A stretch of DNA of 64,000 bases from Rhynchopus euleeides (Eukaryota > Euglenozoa > Diplonemea > Diplonemida > Diplonemidae): positions 1,302,001 to 1,366,000 of the forward strand of contig OY723291.1 of NCBI GenBank assembly GCA_963210315.1, written 5' to 3'. Below are positions 1 through 9,344 of this stretch, one piece after another. Under the pieces are notes generated by a model. That model was not told where the DNA came from and did not search any database. It saw only the letters and a program-made list of their open reading frames with translations. Position 1 is the first letter of the stretch, and every line of letters begins with the position of its first letter. A program made the position numbers and the translations under genes.

Positions 1-1
1 G

Positions 2-208
2 CTGCTGATCGTGCTGCGCTTCTCCTTCAGCGTCATGTCCCTTGTCGCTTCCCTGTTCAGATCCGTCCTCACCTTCGGCACCGGGCTGTTCGTCGGGTTC
101 CTCTGCTTCACGCTGGTGGACCAGCACATGCCTGTGATCTCTTTGGCAGTCAAGCATGTGTCCCACACCGTGTTCGGAACAAGCCTCGGCACCTCTGAGA
201 CCTACTGA
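2..208 (+). CDS. C-terminal end of a membrane protein (partial)
   Basis: The frame is open from the left edge of the window to a TGA at 206-208, so only the last 68 residues of a longer protein are seen. They contain two hydrophobic stretches (around FSFSVMSLVASLF and GTGLFVGFLCFTLV) separated by a short basic/polar turn, then a polar tail ending TSETY. This looks like the last two membrane spans of a polytopic protein. I do not recognise the family. Codon use is GC-rich as in the genes downstream, and it lies on the same strand as every other gene. The exon could begin anywhere upstream of the window. Confidence 0.5.
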   Translation: MLIVLRFSFSVMSLVASLFRSVLTFGTGLFVGFLCFTLVDQHMPVISLAVKHVSHTVFGTSLGTSETY

Positions 209-1163
209 AGAGCAGATGATATTGCCTTTCGTGTGGGATCCTCATCCCACCTCCCCCCCCCGGGAACAAGGGCACGGAGAATGTGCCCAGTGCCCATTCG
301 CCATCTCTCTAAACCCCAAGCGTTGCTCTCTGGAACGTGCACCCGTCCCTAGCCCTCTTAGTAGTTCTGGCCGGTCTCTGAATTGCGCCCCACCCCATCT
401 CCCTCAGCTGTTTTTGCGATCCAAATAAGGGAAGCCCCGTTGACACCGCCCGTTTTATTTTGTCTGGGTGCTTCCGATAAGAACTGTTCTGTGGGCAGTG
501 CCCGGTTGGGGCGGGGGGGAGGGCGGGCGGGAGAGGAGTGGGGGCAATTCATCTGTTTTGCGATGTTCTCTCTGCGACAAGCCACCGTGTTGTGTGCTGC
601 TTATTCCGAGGTGATGTTAGCTTCAGACCTGCCCCTCTCTCCGAGGAAGACGAGCTGAACAGGGGTGTGTATGTGTGTGTGTGGTGACCACGTTTTGTGT
701 GGGGAGATCCTGCGCGGATCATAGCCCACCCTGTGTGTGTCTATGTGTGTGTGCCGTGCGGTGTATTCTTGTGTGCACGCGGTATAGAGAGGAGAAGGTA
801 TTTCAAAAGTGCAAAAAAAAACTGTAAGCCACGCTGATTTCAGACGAATAAATGCCACGATCGTGACCCCCCCCCCCCCTTACCCCTGCACCCCCTGCAC
901 TACTGCATCTCTTTTCAGAGAGGATGTGTACCGCCTGCGTCGTTCTTGCCACACATGTACCCCATCCCCCCTGCAGCCCTTCCGGAGCGAACCTTGTCTC
1001 ACCAACAGGGCTACCCCGCACACACGCCCCCCCCCCCTTTTTGTTACACAACAAAACGCGCTGCTACCTATAAGAAGGCAAGAAGTCAACACATTTTTTA
1101 TTCCGTGACACACCCACCCACCCACCCCCCCACCCCCGCCCGACGGTGTCTGCAGCTGATGGT
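209..1163. other. Intergenic spacer with GT-rich and poly-C tracts
   Basis: No convincing coding sequence on either strand. A GT/TG-rich low-complexity tract spans about 660-780, an AATAAA that could serve the upstream gene lies at 847-852, and C runs occur around 869, 1026 and 1112-1140. A CAG at 1153-1155, nine bases before the next start codon, follows a C-rich tract and could be a splice acceptor. Confidence 0.6.
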
Positions 1164-2234
1164 ATGGAGCCCGCCACCGCGCAGCCGACGGAGGGCCAGC
1201 AGCGGAATGCGATTATCAAAGTCGTGCTGATGTGCGGGCTGTACCTGTCTGCGGGGCCTGCGCTGATCCTGCTCAACAAGCACATCATGGAGCAGCACAG
1301 GTTCAAATACCCCATCACGCTCAGCGCGCTTGGGATGGTTGCTGCGAGCCTCGTGTCGTGGGGCTGCATCCGCCTGGGCATCGTCCCCTGCAAGCCGGAG
1401 GTGTACGAGCTGATCTCCGGGAAGAAGTGGTTCACACACTGCCTCCCTGTGGGGATCTGCAAGGCGGCAACCCTCACGCTCGGCACCGCAACCTACCTCT
1501 ATCTGAACGTGGGGTTCATCCAGATGCTAAAGGCATTCTCACCGGTGGTGGTGCTGGTCACCTCCAGCATGCTCAAGGTGGAGGTGCCTCGGGGCGGCGT
1601 GATCCTCGCCGTGTTCGTCATCTGCTCCGGGACTGCCTTCACCTGCGGGTACGACCCCTCTGCAGGGGTGGTGGGTGTGTCGCTCCATGCCGGTGCGGCG
1701 GCAACGGAGGCTATCAACCTGGTGCTGACGCAGTACCTCCTGCAGAATAAGAGCTTCTCCGTTGTGGAGGCGCAGTTCGCGCTGGCGCCGCCGGGCGTGC
1801 TGTTTCTGTTTGTTGCTGCGGCGTGCCTGGAGTGGCGGGATATGGTGGCGCACGGCGCGCATTGGGAGATCGTGCAGGCTCCCGTGACGTTCCTTGCGGC
1901 AGCGACACTCGGGTTGTTGATTAACTTCCTGACGTTCCATGTGATCCAGGTGACGTCGTCGCTGACTCTGAAGATCCTGGGCATGTCGCGCAACATCGGG
2001 CTTGTGTTTGTTGGCGTCATCGACTACAACGAGGTGATTCCACTGACAGAGGCTCTGGGCTTCGGGGTGACCCTGTGCGGGCTTGTTGCATATTACTACT
2101 TCAAGGCGAATGCCGCTGCGAATGAGGCTGTCCATTCATACCTTCTGGCGTGCTTCCCCAAGCGAAAGCGAAACGAAGATTACTCGGAGGAAGACTCTCC
2201 CAAATACTTCGACCCACCCTCCCCCAAGGTCTAG
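1164..2234 (+). CDS. Triose-phosphate/nucleotide-sugar transporter family protein
   Basis: Single exon, 356 residues, the usual size for the TPT/SLC35 branch of the drug/metabolite transporter superfamily. About ten hydrophobic segments are visible. The first begins with the family pattern SAGPALILLNKHIM and the last third carries the hallmark SLTLKILGMSRNIG followed by LVFVGVI and the GLVAYYYFK end of the final span. Such proteins exchange phosphorylated sugars, phosphoenolpyruvate or nucleotide sugars across Golgi, ER or plastid membranes; the substrate cannot be read from the sequence. The start is the ATG giving MEPATAQPTEG; in-frame sequence upstream has only a GTG. The C-terminal tail is polar with a basic KRKR patch. 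No intron is needed. Confidence 0.88.
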   Translation: MEPATAQPTEGQQRNAIIKVVLMCGLYLSAGPALILLNKHIMEQHRFKYPITLSALGMVAASLVSWGCIRLGIVPCKPEVYELISGKKWFTHCLPVGICKAATLTLGTATYLYLNVGFIQMLKAFSPVVVLVTSSMLKVEVPRGGVILAVFVICSGTAFTCGYDPSAGVVGVSLHAGAAATEAINLVLTQYLLQNKSFSVVEAQFALAPPGVLFLFVAAACLEWRDMVAHGAHWEIVQAPVTFLAAATLGLLINFLTFHVIQVTSSLTLKILGMSRNIGLVFVGVIDYNEVIPLTEALGFGVTLCGLVAYYYFKANAAANEAVHSYLLACFPKRKRNEDYSEEDSPKYFDPPSPKV

Positions 2235-2528
2235 AGCGTGTGAATCTTTAAATTCGTGGGGGTGTCCGCTGCAGAGTCCGATTGTTGCCTGCTGCTGGCA
2301 GTGTGGGGCTGGGATATATGGCTCCCCACAACCGTAAAAACAAGAACGCCCTGTTGGCACGCACACCGCACGGCACACAATACACAACGCCCCAGCCGGA
2401 TGCCAGACCCCCCCCCCACACCCTCTCCCCTGCACCTTCCTCCACCACTGCCACCAGCCACGCCTTGCACAAGCCCACCGCTCACCCCCACACACCCACC
2501 TTCTGCAGGCGCCCTGCCTGTCGGGGCG

Positions 2529-4080
2529 ATGGGCGACAAACCCGGGACACCGCGGGACGAGGTCGATGCGGGGAAGGAGATGCTCGGGGGTGGGAACCAC
2601 TCCGAGGGTCTGGGCCACTTCAGCCGAGCCCTGGCGGATGTGGATCTGTCCACGGCGGAGGGGCGCGGCCTCCGGATAGAGGCCTGCCTCGGGCTGGCGC
2701 AGTGCCAGGCGGGGCTGCAACGATGGGGGGAATCCAAGGACTCCGCAACCAAGGCCCTTCTGCTCAGCGAGGCTGCGCCTGGGGATTCCCATGCTGACGA
2801 CGCCCTCAGCGCCCTGCAGGCGCGCATCGTTGCCGAGGAGCAGCTGAAGAACCTCGTCGGCGCTCTGAGTGACTGCGAGCGCCTGGCCTCTCTCACAGCC
2901 ACCGCCACCTCTGCCCGCCAGACCGCCCTGCACGCCGAGGCCCGGCAGAGGGCCAGCGCGCTGAAGCAGCTGATGGAGGCACAGGAGGGGGGCAAGGCGG
3001 AGGAGGTGGATGCGACCTTCATGGGGTGTGCGCACTACAAGCGGAGGTGCCGGATGTACTGCCCGCAGTGCAATGTGCTGTCGAACTGCAGGCTGTGCCA
3101 CAACGACTCTGCCGACCACACGCTGGACAGATTTGCCGTCTCGCTCATCCAGTGCGGGTTCTGCAAGACGGATCAGGCGCCCTCTGCGCAGTGCATCAAC
3201 GCAGACTGCGCGATCCAGTTTGCCGAATACTACTGCGATGTGTGCCACCTGTGGCTGGACCGGAAGTCTGAGGCGCATGTTGGGGAGTACGTCTGGCACT
3301 GTTCGGACTGCGGAATGTGCCGCATCGCACTGCAGGGGCGCACGAAGGCTGATTACGCTCACTGCGGATCCTGCGCCATGTGCTGGCCGAAGGGCCAGGC
3401 GGGGCAACGCGAGGGGCACCATTGCAGTGCGACAGACCTGAAGGCGAACTGCCCCTGCTGCCTCGATTCCCTGCACTCCTCCACGCTCTCCGTCGAGAAG
3501 CTGCCCTGTGGGCACGCCATCCACGTATGCCTGCGTCCCATGCTGCCTGGCAGGGTGCTGTGCCATCGCCGTTGTGCGACCCCCCCCGCCCCCCATGCAA
3601 ACCGATGCCACCAACACACACCCTGCACATCCTCTCAGGCCGTATGCGCCCAAAACATGCGCCGGAACTACAAATTTGCGTGCCCCGTCTGCAAGAAGAC
3701 GTTTGCACGTGAGATATTTGTCCTCCTGCGTAGGGAGGTGGCGCTGAACAAGATGCCCGCCGAGTATGAGAATACAAAGGCGCACATCCTGTGCAACGAC
3801 TGCCTGGTGAAGAGTGTGGTATGTCGCACCGCTGAGGGAGGGAGGGAGGAGATGCTGTTGCGATGACCCCTTCCGCCCCCCTGTCCCGCTGCCACCACGT
3901 CTTCTCCCCCCTGCGCAGGTTCCGCTGCACTTCGTGGCGATGGAATGCCCGCAATGCAAGGGCTTCAACACGACACAAGTCAACGAGGAGGGGGGTGGTG
4001 ACACCGAGGCCCAGGGCACGGATGCACCGGAGTCAGAGAGTCCGTCGCCATCGCCGTCGCCGTCGCCACCTCGGGACTGA
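2529..4080 (+). CDS. RING ubiquitin ligase with CHY and CTCHY zinc fingers (RCHY1/PIRH2-like) and a helical N-terminus
   Basis: Exons 2529-3524, 3639-3818 and 3919-4080 give 445 residues. Residues 1-160 are Ala/Leu-rich and helical, resembling TPR-like repeats. A CHY zinc finger begins near residue 166 (GCAHYKRRCRMYCPQC), then a CTCHY finger, then a RING from CPCC (about residue 307) through LPCGHAIH to CPVCKK. The C-terminal ribbon (ILCNDC ... MECPQCKGFNTTQ) matches the end of PIRH2. PIRH2-type proteins act as E3 ligases. Both introns start with GTATG and end with CAG; removing the first restores the CGHxxHxxC spacing of the RING. That intron is 114 nt, a multiple of three and free of in-frame stops, so retention would add 38 residues inside the RING. 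A Ser-Pro run ends the protein. The start follows a pyrimidine tract and CAG at 2507-2509. Confidence 0.88.
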
Positions 4081-5232
4081 GCCTCTGCTGCCGGGAGTAT
4101 CATGTGGTGTACAACGACGAGAGCTGTGAGGCCATAGCAAAAAGCCACCCCGCACGCGGGGTTTTTTTGGCGCGCACAGCAGAGCCCAGCGGTGGGAGGC
4201 ACAGGAGGCTGGCTCGCTCGAAGCGCTGTTGGTCGTCACGCAGGCATCGCCGCGCCCCCCCGAGTGGCGCTGAGTTGGCCCCACACTCTAACCCGAGCGG
4301 GGCTTACCGCTGTAACGCCGGGTGGGGCAGGCAGGTGGGGCCACGAGCTGCGCAGATTCTGCCCGCTCGAACTGTGGAAACGCCGCTGGGACAGGCACCA
4401 AGTCTGGAAACCCACCGGAGGATTTTGGCGACGAGCCACCCGGCAGGCCGGCAGTATCGTGGCTGAGCCGTGGGGCCTATGGGGCAGGTGATCCAATATG
4501 ATGCGCCTGCGCAAAACGCTGGTTTCAAACACCGGCACATTTTGCCGCATCACATGGTGTCGTGGTTGCGGTGTTCCCCTCACAGCATAATGTGTTGTTT
4601 GATTAGAGCTAGCCCCTTGGCAGGTGTGTCTGCCCCCTGACACACCCCTGCGGGGGTGGGAGGTTGGGGCACCTCACTGCAGAGCTGCAGAGAAGACGGC
4701 CAGGGGCCCCAAGCCCTCCTTCATTTATTGGGGGCCGCCTTCGTGCACTGTGTCAAAAACGCTGTGTCAGCAGTGCCGTTCTGCGTTGTGAGGGCAGGCT
4801 CCTTGTGTGTCCTTTTTTCACCAACCTGGGAATCGGCAACCCCCTAACTCCTAATCCCAAACCTTAGTCTCAGCAGTGGGGACGGGTAGTGTGGGGGGTG
4901 TGTGTGGCGGTGGTGGTGGTGTTTTCAGCATAGACTTTAAGTGCCGGGTGCCGTATCCGTCAATCCGTTGTGCGTTGGTCAAGGTCTGTCAGGTTAGTTG
5001 AGGGGGCACCAGTTTGCCTGCCCGAATAGAAAGAACCGAGTGTGCCTGGGAAGCAAGATGCCTGCGACGTACCCCTCGGGGTGTCTGAGGAAGCGCCCAG
5101 TGTCTCAGCGGTCGAGTGAGTGCACCCCCTCCGAGGTTGTCTGTTGGCATGTCCAGGAACTGTTTGGGCAGCGTTGCAGTGTTGTGAAGAGTGCTGCTCC
5201 ACCCACCCAACAGGGGCGTCTCGGGTTGCATC
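4081..5232. other. Intergenic spacer with a GC hairpin followed by a T run
   Basis: No protein gene or recognisable structural RNA found. At 4148-4161 a short GC stem (CCCCG, loop CACG, CGGGG) is followed by seven T. The stretch 4240-4650 is GC-rich without long open frames of coding character. A CAG about 20 bases before the next ATG follows a CCACCCACC tract. Confidence 0.5.
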
Positions 5233-8025
5233 ATGCGTTGGGGCACGATGCAGTTGCTGGTAATGTGCAGCCTTGTGGCTGCGGTGCAGGGCGAGGTGAG
5301 TATGGCGGTGGTGTCGTGCTACACGGCGGCAGTGCGGGACTACATGGGGGCGAGCCTGCTCAGCGATGTGGCGCAGGCGCTGCACAGTGACCTGCAGGGG
5401 GCGGGCGTGCAGGTGAGCCTGCTGGCGCCCGGGTGTCCCCAGTGTGCGCAGCCCAGCTTCTCGACGATGAGCGATGCTGATGCGGCAGAGGCGGCGGCCG
5501 CCACCACGTGGCAGCAGGCGGATGTGGAGGCGGCTGTGGGCACGTTCCTGTCCAATGCTGCCGGGACAGCCATGGTGGTGACGGTGGACTGCCCCGTGTC
5601 GGACACGTACGCAGCGTTGCACAACGACAGCACGGTGTTTGTGCAGCTGGCAGTGGGAGACGGGCGGATGGACCTCGGGTGGGAGACGCCCTTCGTGCGG
5701 AAGGTGAAGGGGGTAGCGAACGCCCTCGAGGTTGTGGTGAGCACCACAAGCTCTGCGTATGTTAACGGGGTGATCGGGGCCATGGCCAGTGGGCGTGCGA
5801 ACCTGAAGATTGGGGTGCTGACACGTCCCTCGCAGCTGGGAGAGAAGGTGCGGGCATTCTGGCAGGGGGTGCTGGACGCGAACCCGTCTGTCTGTGTATA
5901 CCGTGAGGAGGTGGCTGTGAGCGATGTGATGCCAGCAGACGCGACGACAAGACAGGCCGAGTACGCACAGGTCGCCAAGCTTGCTGAACAGCTGCTGCTC
6001 AACGGGACAGACATCCTGTACACGCAGCTGGGCTACCTCGACACGGCCACGCTGTCGGCAACGCAGGACCACGCCAGCGCCAACTATCAGGTGTCTGCCA
6101 TTACAGGGGTGCTATCCGGGAACGCGCTGGGGCGGCTGAAGACCCTCGGCCAGGTGCTGCTGTCAGAGGATGTGATCGACTTCTACACCATGTTCGCAAA
6201 CATGGTGTCTACATCCAGCCCGTTCCTCAACCCGGCGGGGGCCACGGCCGACGCGCTCAACGACTGGTTCAACCGTCCGGGCGGGGTGTACAACGCTGGT
6301 GACTACTCCCAGCCGATGTGGACGGAGCGCTTCCCAGGGTTAGTGTACAACGCGACGAACACGGAGGCGTCCAGTATCCCGATTGCGGCCACTGTGATAA
6401 AGGAGATGAATGAAACGTGTGCCAGTGACGCCTCCACAATGCTGCAGACAGTGGAGGAGGTGATGATGATGGTGAACACGTCGATGGCGGACGACACAAC
6501 CGGTAGTTTCCGCAGCCACCTGCTGGCGGAAGGCCTGCCTGGGACCGAGTGTGTCAGCACGCCCGGGGCGGTGCCGCACCTGCAGGCGGTGCGTGATGCG
6601 GTGGCGAACTGCACGACGGCCCTCCAGAACGGGGTGGCGCTGGTGGGGGTGGGGATCTACGTCATCAACCTGGGGGACGTGGACATGAAGGCAGGGAGCT
6701 TCTACGTCGACTACAACTTGTACCTGCATAAGAGCAAGACGCTGTACGCAACCGCGGAAGACGCGCGCAAGGCGCTGAGGTACGCAGAGTCCTGCGACGA
6801 TGGCCAGCCGTGTGCCTGCGACTTCGGACAGAACGAGTGGGAGAGCTACGTTACCCCTGACGAGGTGGGTTCCTTCAACTCCATTGTCAACCTTGTCAAC
6901 ATCGATAGGTACCGCACCGTCACCCCTGTCTTCAAGAACAACACGGCGGGGGAGCGCCTGGTCGACTACTTCCGTGTCCAGGGTTCTCATTTCTTCTCAC
7001 CCCAGCTGAAGCAGTGGCCGTTCGACACGCAGGACCTCCCTGTGAAGGTGGAAGACCTGAGCGAGTCGAATACTGACGAAAAGAAACTGCAGTTCTGCAA
7101 CATGAACCACTACACAGCACTGGCCCCAGGTGCACGCTACTTCCCTGGGATGGAGCTGAAGGTCGGCAACCGGCCGTGGAGCTCTAGCATCGCGACCTCA
7201 TGCTGGCCCTACTTCGAGTACCCTGCAGCTTACGCCGATGGCACGTGTTCCACTGAGGAGAACCCCGAACCCACACGCTACAACCCGACAAACCTACCTG
7301 ACGGTGGGGCTTCGTGCTACTGCCTCGGGGGGACCAAGGCATCGTCACGTTACACCTTCACACTCTCCTTCACACGCCCTACCCTGCAGTCGTTCCTCAA
7401 GAACTTGCTGCCGCCCATCTTCATCATCCTTGTCAACCAGGGCGTGTGGTTCATGTACCCCAACGTGTTCGAAACCCGCCTGGGTGTCTGCGGGAGTGGG
7501 CTTGTCTCCAGCGTGCTGTACCACGTGTCCCTGGCGTCCAACACCCCAGATACGTCTGTGCTGACTGCAGCGGACCGATTCATGGTCATCGTCTACTACA
7601 ACAACCTGTTGGCTTTCACATTCGTCTTCATCCAAACGGTGCTGACACAGGCCTCCTGGGACAGGCTGTCCTGGAAGAGCTTCCGCTTCACGCGCGCATG
7701 GGGACCTCTTGTGTGCTTGTTCACCCTTGGCACGTCAGGCGTGTTCACTTCCATGTTCGACACCGTGCTGCTGGCGGTGGGTATCACAGCAGGCGCGGCA
7801 TTTTTTGTGCAGTTTGTGGTTGTGCAGATTCTGGACCGCCTTTCCCCGCACTACCTGCGGTATTGGGATGGCTTCAACAAGCGTTTGGACGAGCAGCGCC
7901 TGTCGCCACGCAAAAAGGATGATACACACGAGTTCCCCGGCAGCCGCAACGGCATCGCAGAGCTCCCCAGTTACGAACCCCTCGAGCAACTCACATCCCC
8001 TGACACCACACCCCTGATCAACTAA
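5233..8025 (+). CDS. Receptor channel: periplasmic-binding-like ectodomain fused to a pentameric ligand-gated ion channel
   Basis: Single exon, 930 residues. The ATG at 5233 opens a signal peptide (MRWGTMQLLVMCSLVAAVQG). Residues about 25-330 resemble type-1 periplasmic-binding/BMP-like folds, with alternating strands and helices and phrases such as KIGVLTRPSQLGEKVRAF and ILYTQLGYLD. From about residue 470 a ligand-gated channel begins: VGIYVINLGDVDMKAGSF (first strands), then the WPFDTQDL motif of the Cys-loop region, but without the flanking cysteines, as in prokaryotic members. M1 starts with FTRPTLQSFLKNLLPPIF (about 716-740), followed by M2 (VCGSGLVSSVLYHVSL), M3 (FMVIVYYNNLLAF) and one or two more hydrophobic segments after residue 820. 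The protein should sit in the plasma membrane and open an ion pathway on binding a small ligand outside; ion selectivity is unknown. Confidence 0.8.
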   Translation: MRWGTMQLLVMCSLVAAVQGEVSMAVVSCYTAAVRDYMGASLLSDVAQALHSDLQGAGVQVSLLAPGCPQCAQPSFSTMSDADAAEAAAATTWQQADVEAAVGTFLSNAAGTAMVVTVDCPVSDTYAALHNDSTVFVQLAVGDGRMDLGWETPFVRKVKGVANALEVVVSTTSSAYVNGVIGAMASGRANLKIGVLTRPSQLGEKVRAFWQGVLDANPSVCVYREEVAVSDVMPADATTRQAEYAQVAKLAEQLLLNGTDILYTQLGYLDTATLSATQDHASANYQVSAITGVLSGNALGRLKTLGQVLLSEDVIDFYTMFANMVSTSSPFLNPAGATADALNDWFNRPGGVYNAGDYSQPMWTERFPGLVYNATNTEASSIPIAATVIKEMNETCASDASTMLQTVEEVMMMVNTSMADDTTGSFRSHLLAEGLPGTECVSTPGAVPHLQAVRDAVANCTTALQNGVALVGVGIYVINLGDVDMKAGSFYVDYNLYLHKSKTLYATAEDARKALRYAESCDDGQPCACDFGQNEWESYVTPDEVGSFNSIVNLVNIDRYRTVTPVFKNNTAGERLVDYFRVQGSHFFSPQLKQWPFDTQDLPVKVEDLSESNTDEKKLQFCNMNHYTALAPGARYFPGMELKVGNRPWSSSIATSCWPYFEYPAAYADGTCSTEENPEPTRYNPTNLPDGGASCYCLGGTKASSRYTFTLSFTRPTLQSFLKNLLPPIFIILVNQGVWFMYPNVFETRLGVCGSGLVSSVLYHVSLASNTPDTSVLTAADRFMVIVYYNNLLAFTFVFIQTVLTQASWDRLSWKSFRFTRAWGPLVCLFTLGTSGVFTSMFDTVLLAVGITAGAAFFVQFVVVQILDRLSPHYLRYWDGFNKRLDEQRLSPRKKDDTHEFPGSRNGIAELPSYEPLEQLTSPDTTPLIN

Positions 8026-9344
8026 GGAACTCTTCTCTGATCCCATTCCCTGCGCTTTGTGCCGCCCAATCAACGTGGGTCCCGCCCTGCAGGTGCTACT
8101 CGTGCTTCCTATTTCCCCCATGTGGGTTTGTGGCCCGTTCTGTCTTCGCTCCATTCATTTCAACAGCGTGTGTTTGTGATTCGCTCAACCTGCGGGTTTG
8201 GGTAAAAGTCTGGGGACGAGTCTACCTCTTGGCGTTTTCCGGTTGTGCTCGGGTTGGCGGCGGTGGGAAATGGGCACAAGATTCAAACCCAAGCTTCGGG
8301 GAGGGGGGTATGGGGCGCATCCTGTGCCACGCCGGTGTGTATGCTGTGTGATCGCGGTGGAAGATCAGGGTGTGCTCGGTGCGTCTTCCCCACTGCTCCA
8401 AAAAAAGATTCACGTGTGTGTGTGCAATGCAAACTTCGATGACACCCGGCGGGAAAAGAAAAGACAAAACATGGAAAACTGCAATTCTGCAACCCGAACC
8501 TCTCTCCACGGCACTGCCCCAGGCGCACACGCTACTTTCCCTGGGATGGGGCATGTGGACTATTCTCTTCCCCCATTTATCTGTCGGCCTGCCCCGTTTT
8601 ACTCTTCCGGGCCGCCGAGTCTCGAAACGTTTTATTCTGCAGTGACCCGCTCCCCACAGGGCGCAGTTGGTCCCTTCTTGTGTCACCGACAGCGAAGCAG
8701 AAGAGGGAGTGTGACCTCACCACAGCACAGGGTGGACCTGGCGGCTTGTCGTTGGAGGCTCACCACTTCCCTGAGGTCCACCGCCTGGTGTCCGAGCAGG
8801 GCCGCTCGTCAAGCAGTATCCTCCTCGATAGCGTTGTCCTCGAGAAGGTTGCTGCGTGTCAAAAGGCTAGAGAGCAAGGCTGGCAAAAGCCTTGCCGAAA
8901 GCCCTGCAGTGCCTCTCTGCGCGACATGGCATTGCGGGGCACGAACAAGCCCCCGGGCTGGCCGTTTCCCGAAGTCGAGAGGTTCACACTGACTGGGGGG
9001 GGGGGGGGAGGTGGGGCGTGCCGTTTCCCCCGACTTCCCAGAGAAGTGAGATAGAAAGAGGCGGTCACAGCCCTGTGACCCCTCTCGCGAGCCCCCTCTC
9101 TCCCATCGGTTCTTTCTGGGGAGGTGTGGTTACCCAATTGCCTCAGAAGCCCCCCCCCTGTCCTGACAGGACCGCAGGAAAAAAACCAATCAGGCAGGCT
9201 GCGATGCTCCCCTTCCCCCATCCTCCTCCGTGCTTCCACCTGCTCATCCAGGCCCTTGGGCGTGTTGTTGTCGTGCGCTCCCCCCGCCCCACTGGCTCTG
9301 TGTCACACCACCGGACTTCGCAGGACACAGGTTGCAGTCACACC
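8026..9344. other. Intergenic spacer, pyrimidine-rich
   Basis: Apart from a fragment resembling the upstream channel gene (8465-8560) nothing gene-like was found. G runs occur at 8997-9010 and C runs near 9150. Several CAG triplets precede the kinesin start, one at 9320-9322. Confidence 0.5.
8465..8560 (+). pseudogene. Degraded fragment of the ligand-gated channel gene
   Basis: About 90 bases resemble the coding sequence at roughly 7075-7160 of the upstream channel gene. Shared blocks in the same order include AACTGCA.TTCTGCAAC, the GCACTG.CCCCAGG.GCA stretch and TTCCCTGGGATGG. The two copies differ by scattered substitutions and small indels, and the frame is not kept, so this is a non-functional partial duplicate lying about 1.4 kb downstream of its source. 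Confidence 0.6.

Noticed and set aside
4148-4168. GC stem followed by seven T, resembling an intrinsic bacterial terminator
   Set aside because: All surrounding genes are eukaryotic with introns, so a rho-independent terminator is not expected. The stem is only five pairs.
2136-4202. 688-codon minus-strand frame opposite the RING ligase gene
   Set aside because: Lies antisense to clearly conserved zinc-finger coding exons and their introns, and has no recognisable domain.
4841-4868. CCCTAA-like string suggesting an interstitial telomere repeat
   Set aside because: Only one exact CCCTAA followed by imperfect words; no tandem structure.
8198-8992. 264-codon plus-strand frame between the channel and kinesin genes
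   Set aside because: No domain, poor codon character, and it covers the degraded channel fragment out of frame.
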